Part shown: in pieces, positions 1-11,631 of the stretch | Layout: every line of letters starts with the position of its first letter | Position numbering within the stretch: the first letter of the stretch is position 1 | Source of the DNA: Lutraria lutraria | Lineage: Eukaryota; Mollusca; Bivalvia; Venerida; Mactridae | Direction: 5' to 3' | DNA length: 64,000 bases | NCBI GenBank assembly: GCA_964023205.1 | Contig: OZ026839.1 | Span: forward strand, 15,282,386 to 15,346,385 | Program-made: the position numbers and the translations under genes | The notes under the pieces: generated by a model | Told to the model about the DNA's origin: nothing | Database searches by the model: none | What the model saw: the letters and a program-made list of their open reading frames with translations, nothing else

Positions 1-1219
1 CTTTGACTGAATTAAAATCAGTATTTAAAAGTTTAATGCAATAATAAATTATTTTACATTGGCTCATTCGTCTCCAAGTCTCTTCTTTCATTAGAGCAAG
101 GTGGCTTCGACGAACTAATGTCAAAACAATCTATAATTGCGGTTTTTAACACTTCTACCTCAGTGAGAGTGATTTTTTTAGCGAACTCTTTGCTTCTTGA
201 TGATAGGCTCGGTTCCATCTTTGTGTAAGGCGTCGTCTGTCACTTATTCGAGTTTATGTATTATCTTGCAGCACATAGTGTAACAGCTAACTGACAGGTA
301 TCTGCTTCTTTTAATTGTGCATGCTTTAATGATAACATTAGCTTTAACCACAACAAGCAATTTTTCTATAGCGGTTATGAACATAAGATGCTATATTTAC
401 TATGTCACGCATGTAAACTTACTTGCAGACTTGGACTAGATTCAGTCTCTCCAAGGAGAACACTCCATCTCCTTTTTAGTTGTCCTATTCCCCCTTTCAA
501 CTATGCAACGTGTCTTCTTATGTGCTCTGTCAATTTTTTTTTTAAAGTTAGAGTGTACAAGATTTCATCAATACAAGAAATGAAATATGTTTATACTTTA
601 TATTTATTACATACTTATTATATCCTGTCTGTGATCCTAGCTGTGCCTGAAGAGAAATGGTTTAAGTAGCCATTTCTTACATGGATAAACACTTCCGCCC
701 AGAAGGTAATTGTGTTCTGCAACCCCTTGTTCAAAGAAGGCCCAGACACCACTATGTCTAAATATTCTACTGTCATGTGTGGAGCCCGGTCATCTTGACA
801 CTACATCCAGTACTTTATAGTGGGAATCGAATTTAATCTGTATTATTTAAAGTGAATGTGTTTGGATAATATGCAAGAAAGTGATTTTAAAACAAATACA
901 CACACAACTATTGGATATTGACATTGTTTTCTTTTGATTTATAAATGTATTGATTTGTGTTTATTTAAATTACAACTGATGAAGGTTTAAGGAATATTCA
1001 AATGTACATCAGATTTGTTCTTCAAACATTTATACTTTAATTGCTTATTTAGGATGTAAAAGAAGTCACCTACGCAAGGAGGTTGTTGCTCGAGAGAGGA
1101 CCACTATGGATATGTTGTACTATATATTTTTGACAATTCTTGAACTTGCAACAGATAGTGACATATAAATGAATAGACATATACAGCAGTGTTAACATGG
1201 CAGATTTGTTATTACTGAC
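1..1219. other. Left-end stretch without recognised gene
   Basis: This AT-rich stretch holds several open frames under 100 codons, none with a domain I recognise. It lies downstream (in minus orientation) of the HARBI1-like exon and could contain its 3' exons or intron, but I found no second Harbinger motif block in it. Confidence 0.4.
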
Positions 1220-1716
1220 CTGTGTATTAATGGAATGATAGCCTATTCTGTTAACATAGGCAGCTTCTTCAGATGCTGGAGCTTGCAACTGGCCACGTGT
1301 TCCATCTACCACACCAACTACATTCGGAAAACCAGCTACACTCAAGAACTGGTGTGTTTTTTTCAGACAGCTGCAACGGGTGTTGTCGGAAATTTGATGA
1401 ACTGATTGCTGAACTCTGGATTACTTAGTGCATCTGTAACCCGTGGAATTACTCTTGACACAGTGGGTTGCGAAACACAATGCATGTCTGCATAATTCTG
1501 TTGTATTGATCCACTGGCAAGAAATCTCAGCGTAATCAGTTTCTGAAGAAGACTAGACAGACTGTGATTCCGATTCGTGCATGGTGTCAAAAAATCAAGT
1601 TCTTGCTTTAAGAACATAACTCCAGCACGGACCAGTCTGTATCGCCCAATAACTTCCCAGTTACTTAACTTTTCTAAGATGTTCTCTCGTTCATTATACT
1701 GCCTCCTGGCTATGGT
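1220..1716 (-). pseudogene. HARBI1-like (PIF/Harbinger) DDE nuclease exon, frameshifted
   Basis: The minus-strand exon starts after a good acceptor (TTGCATTACAG) at 1717 and ends at a CAG|GTCAGT donor at 1220. Its translation runs TIARRQYNERENILEKL, then LITLRFLASGSIQQNYADMHCVSQPTVSRVIPRV and KFPTTP, the usual N-terminal helical block of HARBI1-like nucleases. It continues as FPNVVGVVDGTRGQLQAP and YVNRIGYHSINTQ, the first catalytic block with the first Asp in VDGT. The family usually has DGTH; here the His is Arg. A one-base frame change lies near 1360, in a run of A residues, between PVAAV and KKTHQFLS. Later exons with the remaining catalytic residues were not found. This could be a decayed transposase or a domesticated relative; the frameshift favours decay. 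Confidence 0.8.
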
Positions 1717-2875
1717 CTGTAATGCAAATTTAATATATATTTATTTACTGATTATTGTTGAAAGAAATGACAGTTATATTAAATAAAAAATTTGAGCTTA
1801 TGTCTTTTGACATTTTTCTTAGTGATAAACATGTACCTTAATAGGGCTAAACAATGGTAATCATGAATATTATGCACCTGTCGATGGTTTGCCCGCCATG
1901 GCTAGCGAGGGACCATTGGACAGAAGACCATTTCCGACATTTAGACAACTATGATTGTCTCTATGTTGGGGAAATAGACATCAAAATTGCCAAATTCCCT
2001 TGATTCAGCCCACTGCCGCCCCCCCCCCCCCCTACATATACACAGGGCAAGAAGAATGTTGACAGGGGCATTAGTAACAGTACGGCAGTAATGAGAAAAT
2101 TGTAGATATCTAAGGAAAGTTCTTAAACTTAAGGTATATTTTCCCCGTAGGAGCTTTAGGAATACGAACCATTGTCGATAGCTGGGCTCGAAATCACGAC
2201 CCCCTATCAGTGAGAGGTTACAGTGATTTTGAACCACTTGACCATGGATGCAAGATCATAATGTTCACATGAGGGAGCAGACTATACAGAAGACCTAAGA
2301 ATTTTACCAGACAGTCAAATAATCGCAACATTGTTTCTGTTTGATGTTGGGTAAAAGAAAACTTATTCTTGTCAGCTAATAATATTTTGATTTATTTCTT
2401 AGGTATACACTCAAATGGTTAAAATTTCAGTTAATATTAATTTAGCAAATCTAATACATGCTCATTCCAGGGAGAACTTCACAAGATTTTTTCAAATACA
2501 GCTTCCTCATTGCTGTATTCGTTAAATTCCTTTTCACTATCTTTCTGAAAGATCATGTTCAAGTCATCAATTTCTTCTTCGCAAAAATCAAGATCACTGA
2601 AAGGATCGTCATCATGCGCTTCTTCCAAAATACTGACCGCTTTATCCAGCTGCTAACAGAAGCGCTTGTAATTCAACTTTCGAGGCTTCAAAGCAGATCC
2701 CTATAAATTATCAAAAACAGCATACGAAGAGTCTTTAAAATGTGGCTTGAATTATTGTATTTTAACTAAAATTATGCAAGACAAAATAAATACTGGATAA
2801 TATGGCAAAAAGAAAACAATGAACAGCTGTTCATTCGAAAAGTAAAAATAAACCTACTAGCCAAAGATCAATTGA
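1717..2875. other. Intergenic stretch with poly-C tract and an unassigned acidic minus-strand frame
   Basis: A C-tract of about 14 bases lies near 2021-2034. On the minus strand, 2706 to about 2455 is nearly open after a possible acceptor (ATTTATAG) and reads KPRKLNYKRF, one stop, then QLDKAVSILEEAHDDDPFSDLD and further acidic sequence. I do not recognise a family. It may be an exon of the gene carrying the hAT block at 2.9 kb, but that is a guess. Confidence 0.3.
2161..2245 (-). repeat. Possible tRNA-derived SINE head
   Basis: Read on the minus strand, the segment contains TGGTCAAGTGGTTCA (A-box-like) and, about 35 bases on, GATTTCGAGCCC (B-box-like). That spacing and order fit a pol III internal promoter of a tRNA-derived SINE. 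The match to the B-box consensus is imperfect and I could not trace a SINE body or tail. Confidence 0.3.
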
Positions 2876-3110
2876 TTACTCCGGATCAAACACTCGCACA
2901 TCTAGTGACTGTAGCTTGACCATGAGAATGTCATTTAATGTTCTGTTGTTCAGCCCGGTCCTTCGACTGATTTTATCTAGTTTCGTCCGGGAAAATGAGG
3001 TCTTACAGTTTACACTTGTTGGAGGAAGAGTCAGAAGTAAGTTTATCAGTAGCAGGCATGGTGGGAAATCATCCAAGCAAACTTCAGCCCATATTTTGTA
3101 GTGTGTTACC
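2876..3110 (-). pseudogene. hAT transposase C-terminal dimerisation exon
   Basis: The minus-strand frame ends with LLINLLLTLPPTSVNCKTSFSR, TKLDKISRRTGLNNRTLNDILMVKL and VFDPE before the stop. This is the hAT-type C-terminal dimerisation region (Dimer_Tnp_hAT) found in ZMYM-like, ZBED-like and 52-kDa-repressor-like proteins. The usual Cys-Glu-Arg-Ser-Phe core appears here as NCKTSFS. Nothing of the N-terminal RNase H-like domain is visible next to it, so this is a terminal exon or a fragment. A second hAT fragment (N-terminal type) lies at 33.2 kb but is 30 kb away and need not be related. Confidence 0.75.
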
Positions 3111-3142
3111 ATGTGTGTATGCAGACATAGTAACTGAAGCAT

Positions 3143-4107
3143 TCGTGGTTAGTTTAAACTTTATTTCAAATTATATTTTCAAACATACACACATACATAC
3201 ATGAATTGTGATAGTTACTAAGATAGGATATTTTGGATTGGAAAACAAGGATTACTTATATAATTCGTGGTTATACTGCTCATGTAAGCTGAAGATAAAA
3301 AACAATTAGGCTTGAACTATACATATGTAAGCAAACAAGCACATGTAATGTAATGTTTAATTAATAGTTTCATAAATGGCGTTTCCACTGCATCCCTTCT
3401 TATGCCTTTCTTCTGTTGATTACAATCTGGCATACCTGGGCACTTCTTTTGAGTTATAATTTCTACTAAGTTCTTAAAAAACTTGTTCACTTCATCAACT
3501 ACTATCTTCGACCATGGATCGGGTCCTTTTCATTGAAAACAAGAAAATGCCTTGTTCTTTCATTTGAAAAACTGGAGGTAAAAGTAATCTTATAGTGTAC
3601 AAAAAAAAAAATAATGAAATTATTTTGAATTAGGAGAATGTTTAAACTGATGACACAACGCCAACTCTAAAAATTGACTCAAATTTATGCATGATAGCTT
3701 CTTCAAATCCATTGTTTGCAAACAATGTTACTAATTAATACATTGTTTATGGCAACATTTCTAGTCGATTATACTTAAACAATGATTTCTTGTAGTACAC
3801 TTCTACACAAATAACAAAACAATTCACACATATCCAGTACATAGCAATCAACAGCTCGTTATAATAAAAACATTGGTCGAGTTTTGTTATCTTTAAGGAC
3901 ACACATGATCTATTGTAAAGGTAAGAAAGAATCGTTCATTAACTTCTATAAGAATTCGTAGCTAAGAAAATATTGATGAAACATACTCTACCACATACAG
4001 TGAGACACTTCTCACTAAAGGTGTTCTGGCCTTCCCAACCCTGGGTCTATTGCTCCGTCTCGAAGGATTGTCTCTTCCAACCCCTCATGGTATGAATGGC
4101 TATCATC
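3143..4107. other. Gene-free stretch
   Basis: AT-rich sequence with a short poly-A run near 3601 and no open frame or repeat structure that I can assign. Confidence 0.4.
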
Positions 4108-4495
4108 TAGCTCACTTGATTCATCAGGTGAGCTTTTAGGATCGTTGAATGTCCGTCGTCCGTCCACAATTAGTTTGTTTACACTCTAGCATCCGCAGCT
4201 CTTAACGAATCGTGATTAAACTTGCTCACAATGTTTATCGTCGTCTTCGTGCGAAAATGTTGTAACTCAGTTTCGGCGCGAATTAGGATTTTGCATATTC
4301 TCTTATCACATTTAAAGCCCATTTCGTTTGCGAAAAAAACGAACCTACTATCAAATCGCGTTACACCTTTACAACCATGTGACAAAGTGGCAAAATTTTA
4401 TTTGACGACAAGTTTGTTCGTCGAAAAAGTTGTATCTCAATGTAAATAGGCACGCCGCCGGTGAGAGCTCGAGTGTGTAAATTGTTCAGATCAAA
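4108..4495 (+). mobile_element. Element A1: family A hairpin-ended element, 5' portion
   Basis: The element opens with a hairpin, AGCTCACTTGAT/ATCAGGTGAGCT, followed by TTTTAGGATC and the family A block ACAATTAGTTTGTTTACACTC. The same block recurs at 9.4, 22.0 and 32.7 kb. After about 4230 it departs from the other copies and I see no 3' terminus, so the right edge is approximate. No coding capacity. Confidence 0.7.
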
Positions 4496-4520
4496 TTGAA
4501 GGTAGGTTCATTTTTTTTAT

Positions 4521-5398
4521 TGTCGAGCCCGCCTGCGGTGAGCTCGACATAGTCGCCACTATGGCGGTTGCGTGTCTGTACGTTAGTGAGTTAGTTAGTG
4601 TGTCCGTCCGGATCCTTGTCCGGGCTGTATCTCCCTTATTCAAAGAAACTTTTTAAGATAACTTGGCATAATTGTTAAACACCATGAGACGGTGTGCAGT
4701 GCGCAAGATCAAGGTCTCTAGCTCAAAGGTCACACTTAGAGGTCAAACGTCAAAAATGAGCATTATACACCTTGTCCGGGCTGTATCTCCCTTATGCATA
4801 GAAACTGTTTAAGATAACTTGGCATAATTGTTAAACACCATGAGACGGTGTACAGTGCGCAAAATCCAGGTCTCTAGCTCAAAGGTCAAGGTCACATTAA
4901 GAGGTCAAACGTCAAAAATGAGCATTATACACCTTGTCCGGGCTGTGTCTCCCTTATGCATACAAACTTTTTACGATAACTTGGCATAATTGTTAAACAC
5001 CATGAGACGGTGTGCAGTGCGCAAGATCCAGGTGTAGCTCAAAGGTCACATTTAGAGGTCAAACGTCAAAAATGAGCATTATACACCTTGTCCGGGATGT
5101 ATCTCCCTTATGCATTGAATTATTTGAAAATGACTTGCCATAATACAATGTGACTATGTGTCTTGGGCAACACCCAGATTTTCATAGGTCAAAGGTCAAG
5201 ATTACACATTCGGTCAAATATATTTTCCTTGTCTGGGCTGTAACTTCTGTTTGCATTCAAGGATTTTGAAATAAATTGGTATATAAGTTTACTACAATGA
5301 TATGATGTGTCATGAATATCACCCATACTTGTAATTCAAAGGTCAAGATCACAAGCTGGCTAAACAGGGGCTCGACATGTTGCCCTTGGGCTTCTAGT
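4521..5398 (+). mobile_element. Element C: hairpin-ended element with five tandem ~157-bp units
   Basis: The 5' end is TGTCGAGCCCGCC followed by GGTGAGCTCGACA, which folds into a hairpin. Near the 3' end stands GGGGCTCGACA, the reverse complement of the 5' start, followed by a small hairpin (GCCCTTGGGC) and TTCTAGT. This is the same plan as families A, B and D. The core has five tandem units beginning CCTTGTCYGGG at about 4614, 4770, 4932, 5086 and 5227 (spacings 141-162 bp). Each holds AACTTGGCATAATTG and an AAGGTCA block that decays towards the right. No protein is encoded. It fits the bivalve 'pearl' and Helentron-associated (HINE) description. Confidence 0.75.
4614..5240 (+). repeat. Tandem array of ~157-bp units inside element C
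   Basis: Units share CTTGTCCGGGCTGTATCTCC, ACCATGAGACGGTGT and GTCAAACGTCAAAAATGAGC. The first three are close to identical and the last two are diverged, so the array probably grew by duplication at its left side. Confidence 0.85.
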
Positions 5399-6247
5399 GT
5401 TTTCTAGATATAACATTACATGATGGTTACAATATATCGCCATTTATGACAGACATGTACGAAAACAGATATAGAAACGTTAATTATGTTTTTTATTCGA
5501 ACGATCGAATTTTGCAATTATCAAGGGGCCATTTCAAGATTTACCGGATTACAACATGAAATAATTTAGTGTTGAATCTGAATAAAACGTCGGTGTCTTA
5601 AAGTAGTATTTTTTAGCATTTATTTTTATGTCTTCGTTTTTTCCAAACACGCCCATTGTCCCAAAATATTGAGATACAATTTCGCACACTGGATATTTCA
5701 ACATTTTTACGCGATTTGAATGACTATACCCCGTCTTACTTAATCAATCGTGACCATAGGCGTACCATATTATGTTCGCTACATAATAACATGGTGTTAT
5801 AAGATGGTTTCTTGATTCCATACTTGTATGAAGTACAGCGTACGTACACATGTCTGTATGTATGCATGTCTGTCTGTTAAAATTTAATCTGTTCCACGTC
5901 TAATGCTGCACAGTGTTGCTATATTGCACTTTGCCTATTTTATCTGCTGGGCATAGTGTTTATTTTTCAGATCATTGTGACAATAATTAATATAAGGACA
6001 ATTAAGACCCTTAGTTCGATTTTAATAGAAATGTATGGATTTGGCCATTATACGCCAATTTTGCAGGCTGTTATACAGCTAATTATGGTATTCCGATGTA
6101 TTTTCACACTTTATCTTTCTACTCCAGTACTACCGACCGTGTGGAGATTAAGCGTATTATCGCCCCTGTACAACCGTGACGTTATAAACACTGATTAATG
6201 TTTATACATGTATACTGTATATCTATTATGTATGCTTTTTCTTCCAG
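5399..6247. other. Gene-free stretch upstream of the F-box exon
   Basis: AT-rich. It ends in a pyrimidine-rich acceptor (CTTTTTCTTCCAG) directly before the F-box coding frame, so part is likely intron or leader of that gene. No upstream coding exon was identified. Confidence 0.4.
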
Positions 6248-6251
6248 ATAC

Positions 6252-6981
6252 ATGGATGATTCCAACCACCATTCAGAAGTTACCTTGTGTGATTTGCCGG
6301 ACTTGGTTCTTGTAAAAATACTTAAATTCCATGATTTACAGGAATTGATTGTTACTGTATGTAAAACTAACAAAAGACTTAACAAAATTGTGCATGGAAG
6401 TTCTATTTTATGGAGACATTTTTCCACTGATATACCTCTTGAATTTGAAACAGAACACCTCGAATCCATTCTTAGACATTCTGCCGCATTCCAGGAGTTT
6501 CTGATACCCTTTGCTACATTCTTCGCCTAAAATTGACTACATACTGACTACCGAACTTTGCAAGACTAAGTCGTTGTATTGGTTAGATCTCACTACATGC
6601 AGACTGTCGACACTGTGTTTTCTACAATACATGCCCAACGTACAGATATTGAATCTGTCAGAGGAGTGTATGTCTTTAGTAGATGCTGATGTTGAAGTAA
6701 TATCATTGATGCAAAACTGAGATCAATTGTACTTATCGTTTACTAACACTACACCAGATACAGTTGTACAAACTTGTGATTCATTGACATTAACTGTAAG
6801 ACATTGTGCACAAGTTCTGACACCCGAACTCCTATTCTTTACCCTGTCTTTAGAAAATGAAGAAGACGAAATCTGGTTATATGGACTTTGTAGAAAGTAC
6901 AAAGATTTGTCTGTTCACATTTGTCGACAGTTTAAACCAATAGGCGGGGAACGATGCTGTCCAGAGGAAAGATTCTGGTAA
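6252..6981 (+). pseudogene. F-box protein gene, broken by a frameshift and a stop
   Basis: I place the start at ATG 6252, just after an acceptor at 6247 (MDDSNHHSEV). An F-box follows at residues ~10-55: LPDLVLVKILKFHDLQELIV, then TNKRLNKIVHGSSILWRHF. F-box proteins bind Skp1 and recruit substrates to SCF ubiquitin ligases. The frame shifts near 6510 and continues as a leucine-rich-like region (LYWLDLTTCRLSTLCFLQYM, MPNVQILNLSEECMSLVDAD). It then meets an in-frame TGA at 6718 and stays open to 6981. The C-terminal part looks like irregular LRRs, so an FBXL-type protein is likely. The two lesions suggest a pseudogene unless unseen introns remove them. Confidence 0.7.
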
Positions 6982-7164
6982 AATTATCCTGAAATAAGCA
7001 GTTAGAAAAATCAATGATTGATGACCCGTATTGGAGAGGAGAAACTTTACTATTCAACATGGATAATTAGAGGAAAATTACTCTAACACCGACTGTGAAA
7101 ATCTTATTCAAACAGATACTAATGCAGGTTCGTCGACAGACATACTGAATTTGAAAACGGACCT

Positions 7165-8026
7165 TTGACGATATCAAATGATGAAGAGGAAGACAAACAT
7201 ACACCAGATGCAGTAGATCATGAAGAAACTATAGAAAACAGCCGTCCTGGTTCGAAACGTGAAGAGGTATCCAAGGAAAGGTTCATGAAAGAAATCCAGA
7301 AGAAGAAACGAGTGAGAGGTGAACGATATATAGGTGTAAAGAAGGATAACGATTCTGTTGTGAAATCATACTGTGTAGAAAAAGCTGGAAGACTGCTTTG
7401 TCCACGTAACTGCTCGAGGAAATGTGCAAAGCGTAATGAGAAAATGTCTTTTGTTGGAAGAGAATGACTGAAAAAGTATTTTTGATCAGTTCTGTAAAGA
7501 AATGAATTGGAAAGAGAGAAAAGGGTATACGTTATTAACCATGTTGATTACGGGTGAAGTGGTACAGCGAACCACTGCAACACCTACACGTAGCAGAAGG
7601 AACTTTTCGTACAGATATTAACTGACAAAAAGAAATGAACGAATTCCTGTCTGTTAGACAATGTTTCTTTTTACTTTGGGTATTGCTGAAAGATCAGTGT
7701 ATACTTGGCTAAATAATACCGAAAATGGGATTCCGAAAGCTACATTAAAAGGCAACAGATATGTCAATAAAGAGTACAAGGCACGCGAAGAATCAGCAAG
7801 AGACTTTCTAGCGTCAGTTCCGAAATTTGATTCACATTATTGTAGAGCCACATTTACGAAAAGATATATAGAACCACTATTTGTTAGTAAGAATAGGCTG
7901 TACAGTGAATATTCAAACCAAATAAAAAGTGAAAACAGAGTTCCTTATTTAATTTACAAAACTGTTTTTTTTTCTTCAGATTTTTGAAGAAATGAATTTG
8001 TCTCTCTGGAAACCTAAAACAAGAAG
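7165..8026 (+). pseudogene. Transposon-like protein, family Z, multiply broken and truncated by element A2
   Basis: The frame shows an acidic N-terminus, a basic block (KKRVRGERYIGVKK), and a Cys cluster (LLCPRNCSRKCAKRN). After frame breaks near 7470, 7615 and 7658 come MFLFTLGIAERSVYTWLN, FDSHYCRATFTKRYIEPLF and SKNRLYSEYSNQ. After an acceptor (TTTTTCTTCAG) at 7980 come IFEEMNLSLWKP. This motif order matches an uncharacterised multi-copy animal protein family (Cys block, VC-x3-F-x3-L, SHYCR-x7-Y-x2-P, then NLSL-x-KP) that I regard as transposon-encoded. It resembles gene X at 24-31 kb in architecture. The copy stops where family A2 sequence begins at about 8027. No function is established. 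Confidence 0.65.
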
Positions 8027-8285
8027 ATTAGGATCGGTGAATAAATGAAGGCGCTAGAGTGTAAACAAGCTAAAATATAGCAAATTTGCTAAGTCAAGGG
8101 CCCATAACTCTTAAAGATTCATTTACTGAAAATATTATTAGGATTGGTGAATAAATGAATGCGCTAGAGTGTAAACAAACTCAAATATAGCAAATTTTCT
8201 AAGTCAAGGGCACATAACTCTTGAAGTTCTGATCCGATTTTGCCCATAATCGAACTTGTCCAAGATCTTTTGGTTATACACATTT

Positions 8286-8747
8286 GGTGTAACGATATAC
8301 CGTTGAACTGTTTATCGAAGTCATTTGCCCACGGTTCGGTTCACGATACGTCGCATAATCAGGGACGTTACGGCATATTTCCCGATCGCCGATCAAGGGA
8401 AGTAATAAAAACAAACATGGCTTCCTAATTAAAGTCACCGCCGTTGACGTTTAAGTCCAAAATATGGACCCATTTTTGGTTTAGGACCAAAGAAAAGAAC
8501 GGCATTAAAACGTAACAGTTTACATTTATTTGCTTTTTATTTAATGTAATCAAAGACGTATAATACAATTATACGACTCTGATGTAATATTGTGAAGTTA
8601 TGATAAAGTTTATACATAATAACAAGTCCTTGATAATAAATAGTTTATAGTCTTTTCATCTAAAGATGAGTATCGTGATACGAATTGTATCATCAACCTA
8701 GTATCGTGACACGTATCGTATCATGAGGTGAGCGTATCGTTACACCC
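8286..8747. mobile_element. hAT-like MITE with GGTGTAACGATA termini, nested in A2
   Basis: The left end reads GGTGTAACGATATACCG and the right end GTATCGTTACACC, an inverted repeat of about 13 bp. Close to the right end lie several ATCGTGATACG-type segments. The flanking sequence rejoins to the uninterrupted family A sequence (ATACACATTTACTGAAAATAT). Only about 2 bp overlap at the junction, so the usual 8-bp hAT duplication is not visible here. No transposase is encoded. Confidence 0.65.
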
Positions 8748-8812
8748 TTACTGAAAATATGATTAGGATTGGTGAATAAATGAATGCGCTAGAGTGTAAA
8801 CAAGCTAAATAT

Positions 8813-9298
8813 TAGTGATTGTAATCAGTCGATGGACATTTCGTTTATTAATCAGAGGCAAAAGTCAGTGATTAATCAATTAAAACTGATTAAATAAGAA
8901 ATGGCCTCGAATGTTAAGACTGCATAACCTTTACAGCCCTTACACCAAATGAATAGCACAAAAGCAATAAAAATTGAAATATTTAATGCCTTAACTTTAT
9001 TGGATGTTTGAGTAAAATAACATATAAAATTAATTCTACTATTAAAACACGCTGAACCAGAATTATGCAGCATTTACAAATACAGTTTGAACAGCATTAC
9101 ACCAGTCTCTATAGCTTATCAAATCAATCATTTAGGTATTTTAAGTACAAACCCTTTCAGCAAAGTGTAAGGTCTGCAGTACTGTAGTCAAGAACAACTC
9201 TGTACAAAATCAAAATTTCGTTGATTAAATGGGAGCATCGTCAACGTCACGTCAATAACCATTTGTCATTGATTAAATGATTAATCGGAACATCACTA
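8813..9298. mobile_element. hAT-like MITE with TAGTGAT termini and 8-bp target duplication
   Basis: The element starts TAGTGATTGTAATCAGTC and ends GATTAATCGGAACATCACTA. It is flanked by CTAAATAT (8805-8812) and CTAAATAC (9299-9306), an 8-bp target duplication with one difference. Removing it restores the family A sequence AAGCTAAATA(T/C)AGCAAATTTT. An 8-bp duplication and a TAGTGATG-type end are hAT features. Non-coding and non-autonomous. Confidence 0.8.
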
Positions 9299-9629
9299 CT
9301 AAATACAGCAAATTTTGTAATTCAAGGGCCCATAACTCTAGAAATTATTGTCCAATTTTGCCCATAATCGAACGTAGCCGAGACATTGTGCCCATATACA
9401 TTGTGAGCAAGTTTAATCACGATTCGTTAAGAGCTGCGGTTGCTAGAGTGTGAACAAACTAATTGTGGACGGACGCCGGACATTCAACGATCCTAAGAGC
9501 TCACCTGATGAATCAGGTGTCATCAGGTGAGCTAAAAACCCTCGAAGGATCGATTTCTGGGTAAAGTTGATCCTGCAACTTTTGTGATAGGTTCAGCACC
9601 ATTGTTTACACAACTTTAAGAATCCTATC

Positions 9630-11145
9630 TTGTTAAATATTTTCAAACACTGGCAGACTTGGGTTATAGATATACATGCCAAGAATGCATTGATATTGCT
9701 ACTGAATATGCTATTTCTCTTGGAAAGCGCAACAAATCAGAGGTGCTTTCTTTTAACTGGCTCTAGGGCTTCAGGAAACGATGGCCTGAATTGACAAAGC
9801 TAAATCCAAGGGCCCTTGAGTATGTCAGAGATAAAAAACAGTTGTAAACCAATACCTCAACAACCTTGAGAAGTGTTTGATACATTGTTTGACCAACAAA
9901 CCACATCTAATATTTGATGTTGATGAAAAGGGTGTGACATGTGACCACAAACCTTCAAACAATATCTCAACATCTGGTCGCTGTCCACCTGCTATTACTG
10001 GCCAGAATAAGACTGTGACAATAATTGGTTGTGGTAGTGCTAGTGGTGTTGCCTTTCCACCATATTTTGTGTTTCCAGGAAAGACACTGTTGCCAGAATT
10101 GTTGGAAAGATGTAGCCCTGGTACAGCAGCTGTCATGTGCGAAACTGGATGGTCTGATTCCCATATCTTCAAAGATTACCTCATTTCACTAAATTTATAC
10201 CAGGGAGGTCCAATGAAAAAGTTCTCTTATTGGATGGTCCCCGATCTCAATTATCAGTCAGCCTTACAGAGAATGGGCTAAGAACCATAACATTGATTTA
10301 TTGATACTACCTGCACACACCAGCCATCTCCTTCAACAGTAAGATTTGGCATGCTGTGGTCCTTTTCAACGTATTTATAATTATGCCTGTCATAAACTAA
10401 TTAGAGACACTTCCTCAATAATAACTAGATACAATAAATGTGCTATATCATGCAAAGTTTATTATCAATCTCTCAAATTAGAAAATCTACTATCTGGCTT
10501 CAAACGCGCTGGTATTTTCCCATTCAGCATAGAATCTGTTCCCAAAAAGGACTTGATACCTGCTGCTCTCTATGACTCTGACTCAACTGTTGAAGGTGGT
10601 GAAGCTATTGTTGAAGGTTATGAACTATTTTATGGTAAGGAAAATTATCTAAGGGTGAAAAAATCACAATCTGAAAAAGACCATGTAGAAAGAATGTAAG
10701 TAAAGTTGTGGCTGGAAATGAAATAACTGATGATCTTGCCTTTCAAAATCTTACTGCGTATGAAAAAGAAAAACCAACAACTAGCCATAAAACTTTAAAA
10801 AAAACAGAGTTCAAATAAACAATGTAAAAAGCTGAGTAACAAAAGCAATAAGAGTCCCCCAAAAGTTGTCATTTCACAGCCAGGTCCTTCTAAAATAATT
10901 GTAAGTTCAACTGAATCTTATGATGATACTGATGATGGTGATGACAAGTGCTGTGCCCGTGATTTTATCATTTCAAAGGAAGTTTCTAACAGTACTTCTT
11001 TGATCTTCACAAAGTGGGCACAGTGAGGTGGCTTCAGAAATGGACAGCCATGTTAACATTGGACACATCTGATTTACTATACAGATATTAGTGTTCAGAA
11101 GCAGTGATAAATTATTTTGTCCGCACTGTGCAGAAGAGTGAACAT
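9630..11145 (+). pseudogene. T1: pogo-like transposase with PHD remnant, decayed
   Basis: The region translates as a CENP-B-type DNA-binding half (LADLGYRYTCQECIDIATEY), a stop, then FRKRWPELTKLNPRALEYVR. After frame changes comes a DDE_1 core: HLIFDVDEKGVTCDHKP, TVTIIGCGSASGVAFPPYFVFPGK, ETGWSDSHIFKDYL, VLLLDG, LPAHTSHLLQ and CCGPFQRIYNYACHKLI. It then runs FKRAGIFPFSIESVPKKDLI. The three catalytic Asp positions (FDVDEKG, LLLDG, and D after HLLQQ-stop) can be placed. The N-terminal helix-turn-helix is missing. The tail carries CCA...HWTHL-like traces of a C-terminal zinc finger near 10950-11140. At least two stops and several frame changes show it is dead. Confidence 0.8.
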
Positions 11146-11631
11146 AAACACAACAATAAACAGTTTGTAGATAAGTTACATGTTAACGGTTAATATAGTG
11201 TTACAGTTAGTTATAAGTGCTTAAAAAACACTCAGAAATGTTCAATAATAAAATATTTTTAACATTTACCTAACAAATAGAACTTGTCCTAATTGGACTA
11301 TTACTGTGTTGCATCATGGGAAATAAAAAGGGCCTCCGCGAATCAATAATAGTGTCAACAAAATGGCGTCCTCGGTACACTGCGAAGACAAACGAGCCTA
11401 TATTAGTATTACTTTAAGTTGAATTGAGCTATATAGTTATTGTTTACATTGGAAGAAAAAAAACAGATTTGATTAACAAGGTAAGTTAAAATTTTGGTTC
11501 ATGAATAAGTTCTTATGTTGTAACAGATCGATTGTTTATGTCCGCGAATCATCAGTAGATGAGTACAAGGGTTACAACGTCCGAAATGACGGTTTCTGCA
11601 CCAAATTGGTTTAACACTACGTAACCTTTAA
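11146..11631. other. Gene-free stretch between T1 and the B1 cluster
   Basis: Holds a short frame from the ATG near 11363 (MASSVHCEDKRAY) followed by a donor-like AAG|GTAAGT at 11480. It could be a small first exon, but I have nothing to join it to. Confidence 0.25.

Larger units (their letters stand above)
8027..9537 (-). mobile_element. Element A2: family A element carrying two nested insertions
   Basis: Its 5' end (minus orientation) is at 9537, with the hairpin GAGCTCACCTGATGAATCAG and a partial duplication of the loop (GTCATCAGGTGAGC). The body has family A units (TCGGTGAATAAATGAAGGCG, AAGGGCCCATAACTC). The left side ends without a recognisable 3' terminus where it meets the family Z gene. 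Two other elements are inserted at 8286-8747 and 8813-9298. Confidence 0.75.

Noticed and set aside
4614..5240. Regularly spaced repeats considered as a CRISPR array
   Set aside because: Units are ~157 bp tandem copies without unique spacers, in animal DNA inside a hairpin-ended element.
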